From contig NZ_JAMZIK010000063.1 of assembly GCF_024178315.1 (NCBI RefSeq), positions 1 to 40,279 of the forward strand: a stretch of 40,279 nucleotides of DNA. Reading direction: 5' to 3'. Under the pieces are notes generated by a model. The model had not been told where the DNA came from. It saw nothing but the letters and a program-made list of their open reading frames with translations, and did not search any database. Both the position numbers and the translations under genes were made by a program. Shown here one piece after another: positions 33,657-40,279 of the stretch (position 1 is the first letter of the stretch; each line of letters opens with the position of its first letter). This DNA comes from Siccirubricoccus soli. Lineage in GTDB: Bacteria > Pseudomonadota > Alphaproteobacteria > Acetobacterales > Acetobacteraceae.

Positions 33657-34490
33657 ATGCCAACCATCGCCATCCTCGCCCAGGGCGCCATGGGCGCCGG
33701 CATCGCCCGCAGGCTGGTGGAGCGTGGCGCCACGGTGCTGACCAGCCTCGCCGGCCGCAGCGCGGCCAGTGCCCGCCGCGCGGCGGAAGCCGGAATGCGG
33801 GACGCCACGCCGGCGGAACTCGCCGCCGCCGATATCTTCCTCAGCATCGTGCCGCCGGCCGAGGCGCCGGCCACCGCTTCCCTGCTCGCCCCCGCCCTGG
33901 CCGCCGCGCCGCGCCGCGCGGTGTATGCGGATTGCAACGCCATCAGCCCGGAGACAGCGCGGGAGGTGGCGGCGTCCGTCGCGCCCAGCGGTGCGGTCTT
34001 CGTCGATGCCGGCATCATCGGCGGCCCGCCGCGGCCGGATGGCTACACCCCCGTGCTCTATGTCTCGGGCGAGGCGGCGGGGCGGCTGCTGGCGCTGAAC
34101 GCATACGGCCTCGATGTGCGCGTCACCCCGGGCGGCATCGGCGCCGCTTCCGCGCTGAAGATGTCCTATGCCGGCATCACCAAGGGGCTGGTCGCCCTCT
34201 CCTCCGCCATGATGCTGGCGGCGGCGCGCGGCGGCGCGGCGGAAGGGCTGCGGGCGGAGCTGGAGCGCAGCCAGCCGCAGCTCCTCGCCTGGTTCCAGCG
34301 CATGGTGCCGCCGATGTACGACAAGGCCTATCGCTGGGTGGGGGAGATGGAGGAGATCGCCGAATTCACCGGCCCGCAGGCGGCCGGGATCTATGAGGCG
34401 ATTGCCGAATTCTACCGCGGCATGGCGGCGGACCGGGCCGGCCCGCAGCAGCAGGTGGCGGCGCTGGAGGCCTTCCTGGGTCGGAAGTAG
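33657..34490 (+). CDS. NAD(P)-dependent 3-hydroxyacid/6-phosphogluconate-type dehydrogenase
   Basis: A 277-residue beta-hydroxyacid-dehydrogenase relative of the DUF1932 type. The Rossmann start is MPTIAILAQGAMGAGIARRL, with Gln in place of one usual Gly. IFLSIVPPAEA and the substrate-side FVDAGIIGGPPRPDG follow, and ALKMSYAGITKGL carries the catalytic Lys. GGAGGAGG precedes ATG 33657; the in-frame ATG at 33642 would overlap that site. Probably paired functionally with the divergent aminotransferase; the substrate is unknown. Confidence 0.87.
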   Translation: MPTIAILAQGAMGAGIARRLVERGATVLTSLAGRSAASARRAAEAGMRDATPAELAAADIFLSIVPPAEAPATASLLAPALAAAPRRAVYADCNAISPETAREVAASVAPSGAVFVDAGIIGGPPRPDGYTPVLYVSGEAAGRLLALNAYGLDVRVTPGGIGAASALKMSYAGITKGLVALSSAMMLAAARGGAAEGLRAELERSQPQLLAWFQRMVPPMYDKAYRWVGEMEEIAEFTGPQAAGIYEAIAEFYRGMAADRAGPQQQVAALEAFLGRK

Positions 34491-34667
34491 GGCAGCTGGG
34501 CGCGGCCGCGTCCGGCCGGGCCGCCATCCGGATTCTTCTGCAAAATCAGCGGATTAGCCGCCACGCTCACGCCAACGTTACTCCCGGACGCCAATCCGCC
34601 GGCTTCCGGCCATAATCCGGGCACGATCGGCGCCTTTTCTCATCGCAAGACCCACAGGAGGGTCCTC

Positions 34668-35024
34668 ATGATGAAACGCTTCCTTCTGGCTGCCGCCGCG
34701 GCGGCTTCCATCGTTACCCTGGCCCCCTCTGCCGAGGCCCAGGGCTGGCACCGTGGCCGCGGCTGGGGCCCGCCCGCCTATCACCACCATCATCGCGGTG
34801 GGAATGGTGGTGCGGTGGTGGCTGGCGTGCTGGGTGGGCTGGCGCTCGGCGCCGTGGCCGGCAGCCTGATCGCGCCGCCGCCCGCCTATGCGGCGCCGCC
34901 GGTCTATGCCGCACCGCCGCCGCCGCCCGTGGTCTATGCCCCGCCGCCGCCGGTCGTCTATGCGCCGCCGCCGGCCTATTACTACGCGCCGCCGCCGCCC
35001 GTGGCCTATCGCCCCGTCTGGTAG
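34668..35024 (+). CDS. Small secreted glycine-zipper / Pro-Tyr repeat protein
   Basis: A 118-residue exported protein. The signal peptide ends SAEA/QGW. Next come a His-rich HHHH stretch and a glycine-zipper-like hydrophobic segment (VVAGVLGGLALGAVAGSLIA), then about 50 residues of PPPxVYAPPP-type repeats. An AGGAGGG site precedes two adjacent ATGs. Such proteins are common in Acetobacteraceae envelopes, with no defined role. The His cluster could bind metal, which is speculative. Confidence 0.8.
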   Translation: MMKRFLLAAAAAASIVTLAPSAEAQGWHRGRGWGPPAYHHHHRGGNGGAVVAGVLGGLALGAVAGSLIAPPPAYAAPPVYAAPPPPPVVYAPPPPVVYAPPPAYYYAPPPPVAYRPVW

Positions 35025-35054
35025 GCAATGCCCGGTGCCGGGCGGCTGAGCGGG

Positions 35055-35080
35055 CTGGTTGGTGCTCGCGCACCAACCGG
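35055..35080. terminator. Hairpin between convergent genes
   Basis: A 9-bp perfect stem (35057-35065 with 35070-35078), extendable by a wobble pair and a C-G pair, lies 31 bases after the secreted-protein stop. It is a likely terminator between converging genes. No T-run is seen. Confidence 0.45.
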
Positions 35081-35145
35081 CGCCGGCTCGTCGCTTGGTC
35101 AGGTGATTTACAGCTTCGGCCGGCCCGATCTCAGCCGATCGCGCT

Positions 35146-36111
35146 CTATCGCGCCCGCGCCAGCACGTCGCGCCAACGGGCCATCTCCGCCTCGATATGC
35201 GAGCGAAATTCCAACGGCCCGCTGCCAATCGGCGGCGCGCCCATGGCGGCGATCTTCCGCATCACCTCCGGCTCCGCCAGCGCCGCCGTCACGGCGGCGT
35301 GCACCGCGCGGATCTCCTCCTCAGGCACCCCCGCCGGCAGCAGCAGCCCGTACCAGCCGCCGGCCGAGTAGCCGGGAAAGCCCTGCTCGGCGAAGCTCGG
35401 CACCTCCGGCATCAGCGGGGCGCGCGTCGCGCTCGTCACCGCCAGCGCCCGCAGCGTCCCCGCCTCCACATGCGGCGCCACCAGTACCAGGTTCTCGATG
35501 GTGAAGGGGAACTCCCCGGCGATCACCGCCAGCACCGCCGGCGCGCTGCCAGGGTAGTGCACCGGCGCCGCGGCGAAGCCGGCGGCCTGGCGGAACGCCT
35601 CCTGCGCCAGGAGCTGGGGAGAGCCGACGCCAGGGGTGGGGTAGAGCACCTCCTTCCCCTGCGCCTTCAGCGCCGTCACCAGCCCGCCCAGGTCGCGGAA
35701 GGGCGAGTCCGCCTTCACCACCAGCACCAGCGGCGTCGCATTCAACAGCGAGACCGGCGTGAGGTCCTGCAGCGGGTCATAGCCGAGATTGGGTTCGGTG
35801 ATCGGCGAGATGGCGAGCGGCCCGGTGCTGCCGATCAGCATCAGGTGCTGGTCGCCGCGCGCCCGCGCCACCACCGCCGCGCCGACATTGCCGCCGGCGC
35901 CTGCCCGGTTTTCCACAATGATGGGCAGGCCCAGGCGCCGCGCCATCGGCTCCGCCAGCAGCCGCCCGAGCTGGTCCAGGATGCCGCCCGGGGCGAAAGG
36001 CACCACCATGCGCATCGGCCGCTGCGGCGCCCAGCCCGGCCCGCCGCCCTGGGCATGGGCGGCCGCCGGCAGCGCCAGCCCGGCGCCGAGCAGCCGGCGG
36101 CGGCGGATCAC
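35146..36111 (-). CDS. Bug/TctC-family solute receptor coupled to a TauD gene
   Basis: A 321-residue periplasmic receptor starting at GTG 36111, which overlaps the TauD stop as GTGA. The signal peptide is IRRRRLLGAGLALPAAAHA. MRMVVPFAPGGILDQ, IIVENRAGAGGNVGAA and PEVPSFAEQGFPGYSAGGW are family landmarks. Translational coupling to an alpha-ketoglutarate dioxygenase suggests that the ligand brought in is its substrate; that is inference. Confidence 0.9.
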   Translation of the reverse strand: MIRRRRLLGAGLALPAAAHAQGGGPGWAPQRPMRMVVPFAPGGILDQLGRLLAEPMARRLGLPIIVENRAGAGGNVGAAVVARARGDQHLMLIGSTGPLAISPITEPNLGYDPLQDLTPVSLLNATPLVLVVKADSPFRDLGGLVTALKAQGKEVLYPTPGVGSPQLLAQEAFRQAAGFAAAPVHYPGSAPAVLAVIAGEFPFTIENLVLVAPHVEAGTLRALAVTSATRAPLMPEVPSFAEQGFPGYSAGGWYGLLLPAGVPEEEIRAVHAAVTAALAEPEVMRKIAAMGAPPIGSGPLEFRSHIEAEMARWRDVLARAR

Positions 36112-37154
36112 GCCGGCTCCAGCGTGAAGCGCAGCACCGTGTCCTGCACGACGATGCCGCCGCGATTGCCCGGCGTGATGTCGCCATAGCGCTGCGCATA
36201 GGCGGGCGGCAGGGCGCGGCCCCCTTTCGGCGAGAGCCAGAGGCGCAGCAAATGCCGCCGCCGTTCCGGCTCCGGCCAATCCTCGAAATCCGTGCGGCTG
36301 TGCAGGATCTGGTGGTTGTGGATGAACTGCATGTCGCCGGGACGGAATTCCATCTCCAGCGACATCTCAGCGGCCAGCGCGTCCAGCCGCGCCAGCGCCG
36401 CGATCTCCACCTCCGTCAGCCGCCGCGCCTCGGGGAAATTCGCCTGGGCGGAGCGGATATACTGGCCGGAATAGATCGTGCTGAGCTCGCCCTGGTACCA
36501 GTTGAAGACCGGGATCTCGAACCAGGGCAGCATCCCCGGCGGGATCTCGCCGCGCCGGTCGGTCGGCATCGGGTTGAACAGCGCCCGCCAGAGCTCCGGG
36601 CTTTCCTCCAACAGCCGGTCATGCAGCGCGACGGAGGAGACGATGCGGGAGCCGCCGCCGGATTTCGCCGTCTTCAGGCAGAGCAGGCCGACGATGTCGC
36701 AGCTGTCCGTGTGGAACTCCAGCTCCTTGTTGGTCTGGTAGTAGCGGACCTTGGGGTTGCGGATGTCGAGGCCGAGATCCTTCACATGCCCCAGCAGATG
36801 CCCCTTGGCGTTCTGCGACCGGAAGCCGCCGAGATGCGCGCCGATGCCGAGATAGCCGATCGCCGCCTCCTCGATGGTGCGCCGGGAGACATCGAAGCCG
36901 CGCAGCAGGACGAAGCCCCGCCCGTGCAGCAGCTCGCCCAGGACGCCGTCCAGCCGGGCGGCGAGGCGGGGCAGGCGGAAGCTCTCCGCGGTGATCTCCC
37001 CCATCTGCCGCCCGGCGGCGCGATGGGCGGCGATGGCGGCGTCGATCTCGGCCAGCTCGTCGGGGGAGAAGGTGACGATCCAGTCCTGGCGGGCGGCCAT
37101 ATCGGCCCCGGTCCAGGCCGCGGCACCGCCGATCTTGCCGGGCGGCAGCTCCAT
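36108..37154 (-). CDS. TauD/TfdA-family Fe(II)/2-oxoglutarate dioxygenase
   Basis: A 348-residue dioxygenase. The iron-binding HxD is in LEFHTDSCD and the distal ligand in FIHNHQILHSR, with the 2-oxoglutarate-binding Arg further on in RRRHLLRLWLSP. FVLLRGFDV near residue 85 is typical. ATG 37154 has a GGAGGAAA-like site. It leads the Bug receptor in a two-gene unit. The substrate is unknown; the combination suggests catabolism of an imported acid. The 37155-37347 gap shows nothing I recognise. Confidence 0.9.
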   Translation of the reverse strand: MELPPGKIGGAAAWTGADMAARQDWIVTFSPDELAEIDAAIAAHRAAGRQMGEITAESFRLPRLAARLDGVLGELLHGRGFVLLRGFDVSRRTIEEAAIGYLGIGAHLGGFRSQNAKGHLLGHVKDLGLDIRNPKVRYYQTNKELEFHTDSCDIVGLLCLKTAKSGGGSRIVSSVALHDRLLEESPELWRALFNPMPTDRRGEIPPGMLPWFEIPVFNWYQGELSTIYSGQYIRSAQANFPEARRLTEVEIAALARLDALAAEMSLEMEFRPGDMQFIHNHQILHSRTDFEDWPEPERRRHLLRLWLSPKGGRALPPAYAQRYGDITPGNRGGIVVQDTVLRFTLEPA

Positions 37155-37347
37155 GGTTTCCTCCTGACGTCTTTGCGGCCAGTGTTCCGCGCGGGGCGGG
37201 CGCTGTCCAGCGCCGGATAGGCGGCCCTGGACCCAGGCTGGCCAGGAGGCCCAGGCAGCAGGCGGCGGCGGCAACCGGCGCGATCCCCCGCCAGGCGACG
37301 GACGCCAGCCGGCCGCATGGGCGGCCGGGCTTGGCGGCGGCCTTCCC

Positions 37348-39723
37348 TCAGGCCGGCTGGCCGACGGGCCGTTTGCGCGGCGCGGTCTGCACCACCGGCG
37401 CCAGCTCCGCGGCACCGAAGGAGGCGGCGCGGCGCTCCGCCGGCACCTCGCCATACAGGGTGCTGCGCTGCTGCGGCACGCGGCCGAGGGAGCGGATCAG
37501 CTCCTCCATCGCCTCGGGCGGGAATTCCTGGCCGTGCTGCGTGCCGGCGGCGCGGCTGATGCTTTCGTTCATCAGCGTGCCGCCGAGGTCGTTGGCGCCC
37601 GCCTTCAGCGCCAGCGCCGCGCCCTGCGGCCCCATCTTCACCCAGCTCGTCTGGATGTTCGGAATCAGCGGGTGCAGCACCAGGCGCGCCACGCTGTGCA
37701 TCAGCAGCGCCTCCCGGAAGGTCGGGCCGCGGCGCGCCTGGCCGCGGAGGTACATCGGCGCTTCCATGTGCACGAAGGGCAGCGGCACGAATTCGGTGAT
37801 GCCGCCCTGCCCCTTCGCTTGGTTCTCCGCCTGCAGGTCGCGCAGCACCAGCAGGTGCCGCGCCCAGTTCAGCGGCCCTTCCACATGGCCGTACATGATG
37901 GTGGAGGTGGTCCGCAGCCCCAGCGCATGCGCGGCCCGCGCCACCGCCACCCATTCCGCGGTGTTCACCTTGTCCGGGCAGATGATGGCGCGGATCTCGT
38001 CATCCAGGATCTCCGCCGCCGTGCCCGGCAGGGTGCCGAGACCCGCCGCCTTCAGCCGCGCCAGGAAATCCCCGAGCGAGAGCCCGAGCGTCGCCGCGCC
38101 CTGCGTCACCTCCAGCGGCGAGAAGGCGTGGATGTGCATCCCCGGCACCGCGGCGCGAATCGCCTCGCAGATGCGGATATAGGTCTCGCCGGTATAGTCC
38201 GGATGGATGCCGCCCTGCAGGCACACCTCCGTCGCGCCGCGCGCCCAGGCTTCCTCGGCGCGGCGGGTGATCTCGCCGAGGTCGAGGTCATAGGCCGGGC
38301 CGCGCAGCGCCTCATGCGTCTTGCCCTTGCTGAAGGCGCAGAATTTGCAGCGATAGCCGCAGATATTTGTGTAGTTGATGTTGCGGTTCACCACGTAGCG
38401 GACGGTGTCGCCGCTGACCGCCTGGCGCAGCGCATCCGCCGCCCGGGCCAGATGCGCCGCATCCGCATCCCGTGCGGCAAAGAGCCGGGCGATCTCCGGC
38501 GCTTCCAGCCGCGTCCCGCCCGCGGCGCGCTCCACCAGCCGGGCCAGTCCGGCATCGACGGTGGCAAGGCGCGGCGCGCGCTGCGGCGGCGGCACCGTCT
38601 CGCCGGGCGACCAGTGGTCGTCCCGTGCGAAGCCTTCCGCATCGCTCGCCTGGCGCAGCTTCGCCGCCACCGCCGGCGCGTGCCAGGCATCGGGCGCGCG
38701 GACATAGGCGGGGTAGCTCGGCAGGCGCTGCACCAGCACCTTGCCCGCCTCGGCCGTGCGCCGCGCCAGCTCCTCCAGATGCGGCCAGGGGGCTTCCGGG
38801 TTCACATGGTCGATCGTCACCGGGGAGACGCCGCCCCAATCGTTCAGCCCCGCCGCCACCAGCTTCTGATAGACGCCGGGGGAGAGGTTGGGCGGCGCCT
38901 GGATGTTCATCTCCGCGCCCAGCACCAGCCGCGCGGCGGCGATGGTCCAGAGCAGGTCGTCGAGATCCGGCTCCTCCGCTCCGGCCCGCTTGGTGCCCGG
39001 CTTGGCGCGGAAATTCTGGATGATGACTTCCTGGACATGCCCGTACTTGGCATGCAGCTCGGCGATCGCCTGCAGCGCCTCCAGCCGCTCCGCCCGCGTC
39101 TCGCCGATGCCGATGAGGATGCCGGTGGTGAAGGGCACGCGCAGCTCGCCGGCCAGGCGGATCACCTCCAGCCGCGCCGACGGGTGCTTGTCCGGACTGC
39201 CATGATGCACCTGGCCCGGCTCGCAGAGCCGGGCGCTGGCGCTCTCCAGCATGATCCCCTGGCTGGCCGAGACCTCGCGCAGCGCCGCGATCTCGTCGCG
39301 CGTCATCACGCCGGGATTGGCATGCGGCAGCAGCCCGGTTTCCTTCAGCACCAGGGCGGACATCGCCACCAGGTAGTCGATGGTGCTGCCGTACCCCATC
39401 GCATCCAGCGCCTGCCGCGCCTGCTCCCAGCGCAGTTCCGGCTTGTCGCCCAGGGTGAACAGCGCCTCGGTGCAGCCGGCGGCGGCGCCGGCGCGGGCGA
39501 TGGCCAGCACCTCCTCCGCCGGCAGATAGGCCGGGCGGCCGGGCCGCGGCTTCTCCGCGAAGGTGCAGTAATGGCACACGTCGCGGCAGAGCTTGGTCAG
39601 CGGAATGAACACCTTGCGCGAGTAGCTGATGACCCGGCCATGGCCGGCATCGCGCAGCGCCGCCGCCTCCGCCATCAGCGAATCCAGCCCTGTTCCGAAC
39701 AGCCGGTTCTGCACTGGCTCCAT
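37348..39723 (-). CDS. fbiC: FO synthase, fused CofG-CofH
   Basis: A 791-residue bifunctional radical-SAM enzyme that makes the deazaflavin FO from tyrosine and a pyrimidine intermediate of riboflavin synthesis. The CofG half carries CRDVCHYC (Cys46, 50, 53) and the CofH half CGYRCKFC (Cys455, 459, 462). Landmarks include IIQNFRAKPGT and NLSPGVYQKLVAAGLNDWGG in the first half, and CLQGGIHPDYTG and TTSTIMYGHVE in the second. The fused form and length are those of actinobacterial FbiC rather than the split archaeal proteins. It lies about 20 kb from the cof operon and is divergent from an F420-type oxidoreductase. Confidence 0.95.
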   Translation of the reverse strand: MEPVQNRLFGTGLDSLMAEAAALRDAGHGRVISYSRKVFIPLTKLCRDVCHYCTFAEKPRPGRPAYLPAEEVLAIARAGAAAGCTEALFTLGDKPELRWEQARQALDAMGYGSTIDYLVAMSALVLKETGLLPHANPGVMTRDEIAALREVSASQGIMLESASARLCEPGQVHHGSPDKHPSARLEVIRLAGELRVPFTTGILIGIGETRAERLEALQAIAELHAKYGHVQEVIIQNFRAKPGTKRAGAEEPDLDDLLWTIAAARLVLGAEMNIQAPPNLSPGVYQKLVAAGLNDWGGVSPVTIDHVNPEAPWPHLEELARRTAEAGKVLVQRLPSYPAYVRAPDAWHAPAVAAKLRQASDAEGFARDDHWSPGETVPPPQRAPRLATVDAGLARLVERAAGGTRLEAPEIARLFAARDADAAHLARAADALRQAVSGDTVRYVVNRNINYTNICGYRCKFCAFSKGKTHEALRGPAYDLDLGEITRRAEEAWARGATEVCLQGGIHPDYTGETYIRICEAIRAAVPGMHIHAFSPLEVTQGAATLGLSLGDFLARLKAAGLGTLPGTAAEILDDEIRAIICPDKVNTAEWVAVARAAHALGLRTTSTIMYGHVEGPLNWARHLLVLRDLQAENQAKGQGGITEFVPLPFVHMEAPMYLRGQARRGPTFREALLMHSVARLVLHPLIPNIQTSWVKMGPQGAALALKAGANDLGGTLMNESISRAAGTQHGQEFPPEAMEELIRSLGRVPQQRSTLYGEVPAERRAASFGAAELAPVVQTAPRKRPVGQPA

Positions 39724-39840
39724 CCCCCGTCACCCTTGCCCGCAACCCCGGGAGGCCGCATCGTGTGGCAGAGACCGCCCGGATGCAATCTGGGCGCCCC
39801 CGGGGGGAAATCCAGGGGACAACCAGGAGGGACAGCCAGG

Positions 39841-40279
39841 ATGCAATTCGGCTTCAGCGCGCCGAGCGGCGGCCCCATGGGCCGCGCCGCCCCCCTTACC
39901 CGGATCTGCCAGGAGGCCGAGGCGATGGGATTCGCCTACGCCACGGTCAGCGACCATGTGGTCATCCCCCGGGACATCCAGGCGAAATACCCCTACACGG
40001 ACAGCGGCGAATTCCCCGCCACCTCGCGCGGCGAGCGGCATGACCAGCTCACCGAGATCGCCTTCCTGGCGGCCAAGACGAAGACGCTGCGCTTCGTCAC
40101 CTCCGTCATGGTGGTGCCGCACCGGCCGGCGGTGCTGACGGCGAAGATGCTGGCGACCATCGACGTGCTCTCCGAGGGGCGGCTCACCATCGGCATCGGC
40201 GCGGGCTGGCTGGAGGAGGAGTTCGTCGCGCTGCAGACCGCGCCCTTCGCCGCGCGGGGCAAGGTGACGGACGAGTACA
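39841..40279 (+). CDS. LLM-class F420-dependent oxidoreductase (partial)
   Basis: The first 146 residues of a luciferase-fold protein, cut by the window edge. MQFGFSAPSGGPM, YATVSDHVVIPRDIQ, TSVMVVPHRPAVLTAKMLATID and LTIGIGAGWLEEEF match the F420-using group. ATG 39841 is preceded by GGAGGG at a somewhat long distance. It is divergent from fbiC across a 117-bp region, which must hold both promoters; no palindrome stands out there. The substrate is unknown. Confidence 0.85.
   Translation, partial: MQFGFSAPSGGPMGRAAPLTRICQEAEAMGFAYATVSDHVVIPRDIQAKYPYTDSGEFPATSRGERHDQLTEIAFLAAKTKTLRFVTSVMVVPHRPAVLTAKMLATIDVLSEGRLTIGIGAGWLEEEFVALQTAPFAARGKVTDEY

Noticed and set aside
1-40279. CRISPR arrays, tRNA or rRNA genes, and complete insertion sequences
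   Set aside because: No spaced direct-repeat array, no cloverleaf with acceptor end, no rRNA-like stretch and no transposase frame was seen on reading both strands by eye.

Overview
The window is a very GC-rich, gene-dense piece of a bacterial chromosome. Its gene content suggests an aerobic alphaproteobacterium of the Acetobacteraceae (Roseomonas-like): three orphan Bug/TctC solute receptors, a COQ9-like TetR protein, CGNR and AraC regulators, RBS-preceded GTG/TTG starts and many ATGA/GTGA overlaps. The taxon is inferred from style and gene families, not from a marker gene. No rRNA, tRNA, CRISPR array, prophage or complete insertion sequence was seen.

Layout. 1-1.2 kb: tail of an upstream gene, a cluster of palindromic repeats, a probable histidine-kinase remnant and a gamma-glutamylcyclotransferase-like gene. 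1.4-5.6 kb: a membrane GGDEF-EAL protein, a divergent Bug receptor and a DUF616 glycan protein. 5.9-9.0 kb: DEAD-box RNA helicase, endonuclease/exonuclease/phosphatase protein and a small unknown. 9.2-13.0 kb: galU, ugd and a phosphohexomutase, a nucleotide-sugar set for exopolysaccharide. 13.2-18.1 kb (minus strand): COQ9-like regulator, cofC, cofD, cofE, an F420-dependent glucose-6-phosphate dehydrogenase (fgd) and a second F420-type luciferase-fold enzyme. 18.2-20.9 kb: luciferase-like monooxygenase, ModA-like binding protein and a two-domain sulfurtransferase. 21-24.4 kb: NHL propeller protein with a secreted hydrolase, a VIT-family transporter and a compositionally different nuclease-like gene. 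24.5-30.3 kb: methyltransferase/AraC pair, M20 carbamoylase, nitroreductase, lipocalin-like and VOC genes, and a CGNR regulator over a 15-bp palindrome. 30.4-37.2 kb: two more Bug receptors (one coupled to a TauD-type dioxygenase), a VOC gene, small secreted proteins and a divergent class-V aminotransferase/3-hydroxyacid-dehydrogenase pair. 37.3 kb to the end: fused fbiC (cofG-cofH) and, divergent from it, another F420-type oxidoreductase cut by the window edge.

The strongest biological story is coenzyme F420. The window encodes FO synthase (fbiC), the guanylyltransferase (cofC), the lactyl-type transferase (cofD), the glutamate ligase (cofE), an F420-reducing enzyme (fgd) and at least two further F420-type oxidoreductases. 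This is an apparently complete make, reduce and use module, best known from actinobacteria, here in a proteobacterial background and split into two loci about 20 kb apart.

The second story is a family of small CTAG-bounded palindromic repeats between genes. In four places a CTAG, either an element end or directly beside a repeated terminator block, supplies the TAG stop codon of the neighbouring minus-strand gene.
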